DNA of 64,000 nucleotides, taken from NCBI RefSeq assembly GCF_040954835.1, contig NW_027168320.1, positions 662,501 to 726,500 on the forward strand, given 5' to 3'. The notes beneath the pieces were generated by a model that searched no databases, was not told the origin of the DNA, and was given only the letters and a program-made list of their open reading frames with translations. Positions 55,148-64,000 of this stretch are shown here, piece by piece (position 1 is the stretch's first letter; each line of letters begins with the position of its first letter). The stretch is from Lepisosteus oculatus (Eukaryota > Chordata > Actinopteri > Semionotiformes > Lepisosteidae). The position numbers were made by a program, and so were the translations under genes.

Positions 55148-55675
55148 GCCTCTTCTTGCACGCTCCTGCACTTCACAGAGGTCTTGAACCACCAGTCATT
55201 TGTTCCCAATGTATTTCCGGTGCCTTCATGCACTCTTGTACCAAACGCACGTTTTTTCTGTACCTGGAGCCGATCATTTGCAATTGGGCTGTCCCGACAG
55301 ACCAAGACGAGCTCTGTCGGCTCAAAAGCAGCGCAACACCTGCGAGAACAACAGAAAGATTAGTACCCAGCAACAGGGCTGGGCGCATTGTTCCATACTC
55401 CGACCACTCTTGGTGTAAACAGGTCCCTCCTGGTCTCTGCATGAAATGCACTTTCCTGCGTTTGCTATGGTGTAACTGGCTTCCCCTGCATGGGCGAATG
55501 TGAAGAAGATCCTTAGTAAGTCATTGAAGAAACCCCGAGAAGAGGTCGGAGTGGCCTCTGTCGTTCATCAACGATCCAGTCAGGCAGTACTCCTCTGTAA
55601 AGCGCCGTTCGTTCACATCGATTGGCTTTTTTTTGCCTTCATTCATGCAAGTAGTAAAAGCAAACACCCCTATTC

Positions 55676-55747
55676 TGCCGTGACCCAGATTTGAACCAGG
55701 GTTGTTGCGGCCACAACGCAAAGTACTGACCACTATACGATCACGTC
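55676..55747 (-). tRNA. tRNA-His (GTG)
   Basis: A 72-nt minus-strand tRNA with anticodon GTG in a perfectly paired stem. It is close to vertebrate His-GTG apart from an A-G mismatch at acceptor position 2 and some T-stem changes. A TTTT follows downstream. Confidence 0.88.
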
Positions 55748-55947
55748 GAGTTACCGATACACACGTGGCAGGGCGGAAAAGGCTGTGCTCTCTTCGTGTG
55801 ACATAAACGGAAAAGTCCTGACGTTGCATTTCAACTGAGTCCCAGTATACATCGACCCTTCGACACTCTGAGTGACAACTCTCTTGCGTGTTTTCTCATA
55901 TTTATGTAGTTTGCTTGCATGATGCCGGGAACAGCAGGGTTGTTCGC

Positions 55948-56019
55948 TGCCATATGGTCTAGTGGTTAGGATTCCTGGTTTTCACCCAGGCGGCCCTGGT
56001 TCGACTCCTGGTATGGGAA
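55948..56019 (+). tRNA. tRNA-Glu (TTC)
   Basis: A 72-nt tRNA with anticodon TTC, matching vertebrate Glu-TTC except for acceptor position 2 (TGCCATA for TCCCATA, giving a G-G mismatch) and minor changes. TTTT lies about eight bases downstream. Confidence 0.9.
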
Positions 56020-56471
56020 CGTGTCAGTTTTGCCTCCTGCTTTCCAAAAGATCAGCACCGTGTACGAAGGAGCCGCATTAAAACTACTCGAACGTGCAAA
56101 ACGTGCGAGAAGAGGGGGCGCTTGTTTCCAGCCGAAACTTCTCGCGTGTGAGACCAGCTGACCATCGCTGCAGGAGGTGGGAGGGTTACTCTGGTAGACA
56201 GGGCTGACCTTCGGCAATAGGATTTATACTCTCCAAGATGATATTTGCACTTTCTGGAGAGGCGATTTTCTCCACGTCAGTAGCCCGATTTCGTCGATTG
56301 CGTGGAGAGGGCTGTAGAATGTGACACCGCCTTTCCTGCTCCGTCCATGAGAGGCGTGCTGGTCTCTGGAGAGAGAGCACGGTCCATCAGCGCACTCCAA
56401 TAAAGGCACTGGAAGCAGCTGAATCGCATTGGCGAAGCTCAGCACTGGGCCGCTGGGCATGTCTTACCACA

Positions 56472-56544
56472 GTTTCCGTAGTGTAGTGGTTATCACGTTC
56501 GCCTCACACGCGAAAGGTCCCCAGTTCGAAACCGGGCGAAAAAC
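56472..56544 (+). tRNA. tRNA-Val (CAC), damaged acceptor
   Basis: A 73-nt tRNA-Val body with anticodon CAC, intact D and anticodon arms and T loop TTCGAAA. The 3' acceptor side reads CGAAAAA where CGGAAAC is expected, which costs two pairs. It is perhaps a recent pseudogene. Confidence 0.8.
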
Positions 56545-57640
56545 AAACAGATTTCTTTTGTCGCCACGCACAAAAGGGGATTGGGGATTCGCCTAGCGCT
56601 GTGATCGAACAGACCCACTCACCTCTTAGTGTGGCAGGATCTGCACAGTGCATGTCGCAGCGCATCCTGCTTTCACTTCAATGCGCGTCCTGATGTACCC
56701 CTTGCTCCCGCGTGACAGGTGGGGACAGGTGACAGGTCCTATACTAACGAGGAAGACATCGCTCTCTCCGACCCCCCGGCATCGTGTCCTGACCCACCGT
56801 GCTGGAAGCCGACGCGTGCTGTGATTCCTTTACGGAGCAGAAATGACAACCGAGGAGCCGAGAGATCATTTCAGCATTTCGCGTCTGAACGGAAAACACA
56901 AACGACCAACTCAGAATGACTTGCCTTTGACGCTTTTCAAAGCGTTCTTTGTGCACGACGACTGCGCCGCCTAGCAGATACAAATGGGTTGTACAACTTT
57001 GAAGTAGCAAATGGAAGAGGGCTAAGCCCCCTCTCTTTTAGCCCAGGTTCGATCTGTCTCCCAGAATCACCAGGGCGCACACACACACACCCGTGCCGTT
57101 GAAGTGCTTTGCTTCATTTCTAAGGGCAACTCAACATTCACTCCTACCCCGAGTGCAGAAAAGACAGCGTCCGCAGCAACAACAGCTCAGGTCTCTGCAC
57201 AGGAGCTAAGCTGCCCCCATCTCCTCTGCTCTGCGGCTCCTGCAGAGCGGAGTCCTGCCTGGAGCCGTGTTTGCAGGCGGCAGCTCCCCACGCTCTGTCT
57301 GTGCGTCGTGAAATTAATTAATAACGTTAATAAATTTATAAAGTTAATAAAGTTATAAATTTGAAATTAATAACGATATAATTATATTCATGTACCACAA
57401 CACAAGAATAGTACACGCTGTACATTGTCTGTCGATAATGTTTCTGTAGTGCTTTAGTGGGTTAGGTTCCTGACTTCCATGTCACACGGTCTATGATTGA
57501 ATCCCATGGAACTATGACTTTATTTTTTAACAAACATTTCTTTGAAAAAATGAAACGTTTCCCTTGGTCAGAGATTAAATAAAACCTCACTTTTTTAGGT
57601 TTTACTGTGCAGAGTGAGGTTTTACCTCACTTTTTTTGAG
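56545..57640. other. No clear gene; AT-rich tail and a tRNA-like relic
   Basis: Mostly unique sequence with no supportable gene. About 57,305-57,390 is an AT-rich TTAATAA-type low-complexity stretch. 57,444-57,515 has tRNA-like spacing of TAGTGGGTTAGG and GATTGAATCCC and resembles a sequence at about 62,120-62,190, but the stems pair poorly. Confidence 0.5.
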
Positions 57641-58073
57641 CAGAAGGTTTACTGTGACCTGAGAAGGGCCGGCATCCAATCACGGTGGTAAATACACACA
57701 AGCTCTCACTCATCTGAGCTACACGGCTACCAAGATGATCTCGGGTGCGCCGAGCTGGTACGGAACATATTGAACTGATCGACGGCGAATTGTCTCTCAG
57801 ACAGGCTTTTCACCTCTAAGCTCCCTGACTGACAGTGATCAGCTAGGTAGTGAAACAGTCAGCTGCTTCTAAGCCTTAAACAGCTGCATCTCGGCGCTTC
57901 CACGGAGAGATGATTTGAAAGCCGAACATCACCCATTGGGAACACCTTACTATCACTAGTTTAAGAGACTCTTAAGGTCTTGCAGAGGTGCCTGTCTAAT
58001 AGCATGCGCTTTGCAAGCTATAGGTGTTTAGGCTGAGGCAGAATGCCTGTTAACAAAATGTTTTTCTAAAGGT
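57640..58073 (+). repeat. Direct copy of the 2,165-2,608 block
   Basis: Very similar to 2,165-2,608 and inverted at about 49,650-50,083. The right edge joins straight into the flank of the Thr tRNA module (from GTGTGTCCAAGTGG), a duplication breakpoint. Confidence 0.9.
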
Positions 58074-58108
58074 GTGTCCAAGTGGCTGCAAAAGGACAAC
58101 ACTCCTGG

Positions 58109-58182
58109 GGTGCTGTGGCTTAGTTGGTTAAAGTGCCTGTCTAGTAAACAGGAGATCCTGGGTTCGAATCCCAGCGGTGCCT
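58109..58182 (+). tRNA. tRNA-Thr (AGT)
   Basis: A 74-nt tRNA-Thr with anticodon AGT. The acceptor GGTGCTG/CGGTGCC is paired throughout with wobbles, and the anticodon stem and T arm are perfect. It is the best preserved of the four Thr copies. Confidence 0.95.
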
Positions 58183-59230
58183 TCCTTGTTCTGTCTTCTT
58201 GAACAGTACTGGTCATTATGGACAACCGCCTACAGCTAGACTTAATTAAATGCAAGTATTCATTTCCTGTCTTTAACGCGACTTGTTTTTCTTAAAATGG
58301 ATGCAACTTGCAAAACATGAAATACAAACCTTGCTAATCAGCGCTAGCGGCTGGCAAAAAAAAAAATAAGTCAGCAATGTTTTTTTCTTTAACCTTAACC
58401 CTACTAATGGAGAAGAGTTAAACGACCGAGTCTATGCAGCTTAAACGGTGCGCACGTCGGGTTCTTAGCTGGTAAATCACGCTCACCCCAGTCCTTAATC
58501 TTTTAAAGAGGATACAAAATTGAACCTAATCGCCACATCACATACATCCTGTTCAATGATAAAAAGGTAACATCTATCCTCGCTCCAGACTAAATCTCAC
58601 GTTGAGGGCATATTTTTTTTCACTTTACCATGAGCCGGGCTCGGCTGCACAGAGGAGAGAGCAGAGCAATGAGGTCACGGGGACAGGGGAGTCACACGCT
58701 GGCGGTTTGAATACGCGGAAGATCACTGAGGGATCCACAGTATATGGACCCTCCGTGCGCCATCAGTCCGCACTCCGGACTCTGAATCCTGCCATCCGAG
58801 TTAAGATCTCGGCGGAACCTGAGGCACAGTTCCTTCTTAAAACGTAATCTGGTGAGCATTTCTAGAATCGTACTTGTATAGATGCAGCCTTTAATGTGTT
58901 GCTAGGTTAAAATTGATGACTTCTTGTATTTCAGTAGGCAACTGCCCTCTTGATTTCGGATTTAATTTCTTTATTACAGGGGCGCTTTTATGATGACAGA
59001 GTCATGTTCAGGTACTTTGCTTGATGGAGGAAGCTCATTTCGGACTCTGTGATCTGCTCACCTGGAAAGGTCTGCTGTACTACTACAAGAGAGAAGTAGA
59101 GTCTGGAAGAAGGGACAATTTTATGATGCTTTGGAAGGTAATGTTTTTTTTTTCTTTGAAATCGAAATGAATCAGAATAGCAGTGCAAAAGACAAACTCT
59201 TGGTTTGGTTTAAAGAGATATGGTTTTAAA
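58183..59230 (+). repeat. Exon-like module between Thr and Arg tRNAs (copy 3)
   Basis: Inverted relative to 4,713-5,700 and 23,740-24,660. On the plus strand it has an open segment at about 58,602-58,847, a donor-like CTGGTGAGC, an acceptor TTTATTACAG near 58,978 and a donor-like GAAGGTAATG near 59,140. The frame is not clearly conserved between copies. Confidence 0.4.
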
Positions 59231-59347
59231 ACAGACAACATGTAGAAAACAGGTGTTTCTCACTTTTGGAAAAGAATGGACCGGGGGTAATATTTTACTA
59301 GTTGCAGGGCTGAGCTCACTGGGTTACAGTCCTGCAGTGTCACACCA

Positions 59348-59420
59348 GGTCCAGTGGTGCAATGGATAACGCGTCTGATTACGAATCAGGAGATTGTAGG
59401 TTCGACTCCTGTCTGGCTCA
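59348..59420 (+). tRNA. tRNA-Arg (ACG), second copy
   Basis: A 73-nt tRNA-Arg with anticodon ACG in loop TTACGAA. The acceptor GGTCCAG/CTGGCTC has one mismatch, the T arm is paired and TTTTT follows. It is the inverted paralogue of 4,534-4,606. Confidence 0.9.
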
Positions 59421-59863
59421 GGTCATTTTTAAACGCACCGGGCTGCTCCCTAAGTAGTCTGTGCTACTTACTGCATTGTAATTGCACCCAGTAAGAGATT
59501 TCCTTCATGTAAATGAACTGCACCTGACAGCTTTAGAAAAACACCTGGGCTCAGTACGGTGCTGAGAACTCAGCGTTGCTGTTCTAATTAGCACGCACTG
59601 CATCGGCTATGAACCCGAACTTTTCAATTATTCCGACCAGTAAGTCAACACGTAGTCCACATGAAAGGAAGAAATATTCTCTTGTCTGTCTCTTGTTTTT
59701 ATAGAACTGAATGTCCCTGACAATGTACTGTTAGTTTTAATTGAAGAACGGCATTTGTTTTCAAATATACCAGACAAGTTTACGTAACTGCTCGTGCGAC
59801 ACTCAGTTGTAATTAGTCAAGAAATAAAGTCAAACAACAGCTGCGGGTTTGATTCTGAACGTA

Positions 59864-62800
59864 CAGATGCAGCCATTCAAAATGGGTGAGGTATTTCGCG
59901 GCATACCGCGACACGCCCACCGGGGTATCACGCGGTTCACGTGTGTCACGTGACTAACTATCCGGCGTCGCCTTGTAAAACCGCCAGGGGGAGCTTAACC
60001 TCTCATGTACAGCATTTGAGCCTTTAATTTTGAACTGTGTATTACAGCATGTTAATCATCAGTCATTAAAATGTTGGTATATTTTATGAAAGCAAGATTG
60101 CTCAGTTGGACAAAACCAACTGAGCTGTGCATCACACAGCTGCCAGCGCACCTCACCGTACCAGGCCACCACTGCGTCATATAGCTGCAAGCGCACCTCA
60201 CCGTGCCAGGCCACCACTGCATCATACAGCTGCCAGGGCACCTCACCGTGCCAGGCCACCACTGCGTCACAACACACAGCTGCCAGTGCACCTCTACATA
60301 CCCGACCACCACTGCATCACACAGCTGCCAGCGCACCTCACCGTGCCAGGCCACCACTGTGTCACAACACACAGCTGCCAGTGCACCTCTACATACCCGA
60401 CCACCACTGCATCACACAGCTGCCAGCGCACCTCACCGTGCCAGGCCACCACTGCGTCACAACACACAGCTGCCAGTGCACCTCTACATACCCGACCACC
60501 ACTGCATCACACAGCTGCCAGCGCACCTCACCGTGCCAGGCCACCACTGTGTCACAACACACAGCTGCCAGTGCACCTCTACATACCCGACCACCACTGC
60601 ATCACACAGCTGCCAGCGCACCTCACCGTGCCAGGCCACCACTGCGTCACAACACACAGCTGCCAGTGCACCTCTACATACCCGACCACCACTGCATCAC
60701 ACAGCTGCCAGCGCACCTCACCGTGCCAGGCCACCACTGCGTCACAACACACAGCTGCCAGTGCACCTCTACATACCCGACCACCACTGCATCACACAGC
60801 TCCAGCGCACCTCACCGTGCCAGGCCACCACTGCGTCACAACACACAGCTGCCAGTGCACCTCTACATACCCGACCACCACTGCATCACACAGCTCCAGC
60901 GCACCTCACCGTGCCAGGCCACCACTGCGTCACAACACACAGCTGCCAGTGCACCTCTACATACCCGACCACCACTGCATCACACAGCTCCAGCGCACCT
61001 CACCGTGCCAGGCCACCACTGCGTCACAACACACAGCTGCCAGTGCACCTCTACATACCCGACCACCACTGCATCACACAGCTCCAGCGCACCTCACCGT
61101 GCCAGGCCACCACTGCGTCACAACACACAGCTGCCAGTGCACCTCTACATACCCGACCACCACTGCATCACACAGCTCCAGCGCACCTCACCGTGCCAGG
61201 CCACCACTGCGTCACAACACACAGCTGCCAGTGCACCTCTACATACCCGACCACCACTGCATCACACAGCTGCCAGCGCACCTCACCGTGCCAGGCCACC
61301 ACTGCGTCACAACACACAGCTGCCAGTGCACCTCTACATACCCGACCACCACTGCATCACACAGCTGCCAGCGCACCTCACCGTGCCAGGCCACCACTGC
61401 GTCACAACACACAGCTGCCAGTGCACCTCTACATACCCGACCACCACTGCATCACACAGCTGCCAGGGCACCTCACCGTGTCAGGCCACCACTGCGTCAC
61501 ACATATTTCAGCGCCATATATTTCATGGATATTATGGAATATAATGGATGGATATCTTAGTTATCTTTCAAGTTCACAGGTTTGCATGCATAATTTAATT
61601 TTGAAAGCCACTGAGACATCAGGTACTACTGTTGTATTTATGAAAAAGAAACAAAACAAAAAACATACTAACAACTGTGCCATCCTACTCCTTAGTTAAT
61701 ACATTTTATTATTCATAAACAGTTAACATTGTTAGCAAAATATTTTGAATTATATTTAACCCTATTTTATCTTTAGTTTTGTATTTAACTTATTATATGA
61801 TAGTCAGACTTAATGTATATTTGAACAATGAAAATATATTTTTACAAGATTTTACATTCACTTTAATGCACTTAAAATTAATATGGTTAATAATAGTAAA
61901 CTGTAACATGCTGTAACAAGATCGGTTAAACTGCGAAGAAAATGCTTTCAGAGAAAATGTTTCAGGTGTGAAGAACATAGATGTCCAATGCAATTTCAAC
62001 CAAACCTGTTCCCACACACCCTGCCCCCACTACCATTAGAATAAACACAAACATTTTAGCGTTTCATTCTGAGCAGAAGACCCTCACACCTGAAGAGTGC
62101 TGGCTGTGACGAATTAAACCGGTTTTACAGGTTTCAATCACAGACCATGTGACATGGGACTCAGTAAACTAACACACAGCGCCACTGGATTTGATAATAC
62201 CTAACCAAAATCCGCAATATGGAAACAGAACCTGTGTAATTGTTGATAGATGATGTACTCGTAACATTTTTTCAAGACGAACTACAACATTTAAAAAATG
62301 ACTTGTATGTACTTGATATCTCTAATCAATCCACGGGTCCCAGCACAAAACGAAACTAAAACGCATACCGTTTCGCGCTTCTTATTAGTTGCTCAAAAGT
62401 AATTTGACCGTATGAAATGCATAATATAAACCTAGAAACATATACGTGAGCAGTACTTAAGCACTGTAGTATCGGTGTTAAGACATACCTCTCAAATACT
62501 GTAAATCAAGTTAAAAATATCTCAAGACCGATTCTGGTCGTTATGAAACCATGTTTCGTGTATGTTTTCTTTTTCATCTTGAAATAACTCATTTCTAAAT
62601 ACCTTTTTCACTGTTAACATCTTGCAGCAACTTTGTGACAAAATATACACTCTGACAGTTCATCCTGCTACCAACATTAAATAAAACAAATCTTAAGATT
62701 TCTATATTTATGTCTTTATTTAGTGGTTTCATTAGTGACAAAGGCTAAACTTTCTTGGAAAAATGTATTTTATTTGTTGCGGAAAAAACTGACTTGCTTT

Positions 62801-63318
62801 AACAAAATATGTTTACAAATCCTTTCACCTGGCATTTTCGTAGTTAGAAATTATGGAACGCTCTGTTAAAAGCAAGGGAGTTTTTATGTCCGTTGCAGTT
62901 CTTTTGCAACATGAATATAATTATATCGTTATTAATTTCTTGAGATACGTGATTCCATATTATATTCCCTTTTAATCAAATTCTAAAAGTATGCTTGTTG
63001 ACTCCGGTATCACGTTAGTTAAAGACTTCGAAGCTTACAATGGTTAGGGAGAAATGGAATACTGGTGTGTATTTTTTTCTTTAAAGTACCAAGACCAGCT
63101 ATATACTGTATGTTTACGTTCCAAAATTAATATCGTTTATGGCCTTCACACGCGTTACAGTATGCTCCTATTCTTTTTATGCTCAGGTACTAAGATTTCC
63201 CTTCAGTGGCAAAATTCAATATCTACAACGGGCACAGTAAAGACGTTTACAGTAAGTCTTTCTACGACAGACCAATGGACCACGAGTGCCCCTGTCAGTC
63301 AACCAATCACGCACCGCC
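59864..63318. mobile_element. Second copy of the TA-flanked long-inverted-repeat element
   Basis: Begins CAGATGCAGCCATTCAAA after a TA at 59,862-59,863. The Arg-module paralogue at about 4,110 is uninterrupted there, which gives the empty site. The interior at about 61,560-63,050 is the inverse of 42,050-43,870 in copy 1. The right end breaks off near 63,318 against a LINE fragment, before the expected terminal sequence. A minisatellite occupies 60,128-61,504. Confidence 0.72.
60128..61504 (+). repeat. 95/94-bp minisatellite, 13 dimer units
   Basis: Three monomers (about 47 bases) are followed by thirteen dimer units, each pairing a CCTCTACATACCCGACCACC half with a CCTCACCGTGCCAGGCCACC half. 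The period is 95 bases, except for five consecutive units of 94 that share loss of one base (CAGCTCCAGCG for CAGCTGCCAGCG). The plus strand is open in all three frames, giving artefactual frames of nearly 400 to 500 codons. With periods not divisible by three and no start context, protein coding is unlikely. Confidence 0.95.
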
Positions 63319-63986
63319 TACCGGTCAAAGGCCTTTTCTAGGTCTACACTTAAAATGCACAGAGGGAGGGAGCGATCCTCTGAGTACAGACAGACATCCC
63401 TCAACAAGGCCAGGTTGTCGCTCATCAGGCGTCCTGCTATCCCACAAGTCTGTTCTTTCCCTACCAGTGAGGCCACTACATTTTGTAGGCGCAGGAAAAG
63501 GGCTTTGGAGAGGATCTTAGTGTCCACGCCTAACAGGCTGAGGGGTCTCCAGTTCTTTATGTTATTCTTTGCTCCTTTCTTAAACAAGAGAGAGATAGTG
63601 CCTTCTCTTAAGGAGTCAGGCAGCAATTCTGTCTTATAGCTTTCCACGAATAGGAGCAGTAGCGGATCCTGAAGCAGATCCCAAAAGGTGCAATAAAATT
63701 CTTTAGGGAGCCCGTCAGCACCCGGAGTTTTCCCCTGCTGTAAGCTCTCCATAGCCTGTCTCAGCTCTTCTACTGTCAAATCCCTCTCAAGTACTTCCCT
63801 ATCTTCTTCACTCAAAACGTTTTCTAGCTTTGAGGTAAAAAAATGAATTTCTTCATCCTTTACCTCTGTAGAGCTGTACAGTCTTGAGTAGAAGGCCTCG
63901 GTGCAGGAGAGAATAGCACTCGGCTCTGTTCTCTCTCGTCCCTCCTCATCAACTACACTTTCCATGACAGACTTGGAGCCTACCAC
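63318..63986 (-). pseudogene. Tx1/L1-type LINE reverse transcriptase fragment
   Basis: A minus-strand open frame of at least 222 codons that enters from the window's right edge. It encodes the N-terminal part of a Tx1/L1-group RT: TVEELRQAMESLQQGKTPGA DGLPKEFY, SLREGTISLLFKKGAKNNIK NWRPLSLLGVDTKILSKAL, QTCGIAGRLMSDNLALLRDV and SVDLEKAFDR, the last being the motif with the first catalytic Asp. Homology stops there, at the boundary with the inverted-repeat element, so the rest of the RT is missing on this side. No stop interrupts the visible part. The loss of 3' sequence is not normal LINE truncation and points to rearrangement. Confidence 0.85.
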
Positions 63987-64000
63987 TTTCCTGAAAAAGA

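Noticed and set aside
57000-57060. Possible tRNA with B-box-like CAGGTTCGATCTG
   Set aside because: No A box, anticodon arm or acceptor pairing could be built upstream.
60127-61699. Overlapping open frames of nearly 400 to 500 codons on the plus strand
   Set aside because: They are the three frames of a 95/94-bp minisatellite, rich in His, Pro, Thr and Ser, without a signal, domain or start context. Repeat structure explains the lack of stops.

Overview
The window looks like a repeat-rich intergenic region from a ray-finned fish nuclear genome. The evidence is vertebrate-type tRNA and U4 snRNA genes, a 5S-derived SINE3, fish-type L2, L1-like and Tx1-like LINEs, Tc1 elements with Sleeping Beauty-style ends, and Polinton-like DNA. 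The species cannot be fixed from the sequence. No complete host protein gene was found. The only likely host coding pieces are two short exons near 23.2-23.6 kb, and these may themselves derive from a transposon.

The backbone is a tRNA/U4 cluster built by segmental duplication in both orientations. Recurrent modules carry tRNA-Ser (about 3.5, 32.7, 38.3 and 52.5 kb), tRNA-Arg (4.5, 39.9 and 59.3 kb), tRNA-Thr (5.7, 24.7, 40.8 and 58.1 kb), tRNA-Ser-GCT (6.2 and 25.2 kb), tRNA-Gly (26.0, 33.0 and 48.5 kb) and U4 (28.3 and 47.7 kb). Within a module family the anticodon often differs between copies. A mixed cluster at 53.5-56.6 kb holds Met-like, Ala, Pro, Phe, Val, His, Glu and Val genes or remnants.

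Mobile DNA fills much of the rest. 0.5-1.9 kb and 50.4-52.4 kb are inverted copies of an old Tc1/L2 composite. 6.3-9.7 kb is an inverted-repeat complex. 9,728-18,552 is a very young LTR element on the minus strand, with gag and env-like parts and a tRNA-Asn primer site, and it is itself invaded by a structurally complete Tc1 transposon. 18.5-23.1 kb is a 0.73-0.76 kb satellite array. 26.1-27.7 kb is an ORF1-only L1-like element. 28.5-31.5 kb is a palindrome-bearing insertion. 34.6-36.9 kb is a Polinton-like polymerase relic. 41.6-46.1 kb and 59.9-63.3 kb are two copies of a long-inverted-repeat element flanked by TA, the second carrying a 95-bp minisatellite. A Tx1-like LINE fragment ends the window.

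All coordinates, alignments and repeat comparisons were made by eye. Boundaries of diverged repeats may be off by tens of bases.
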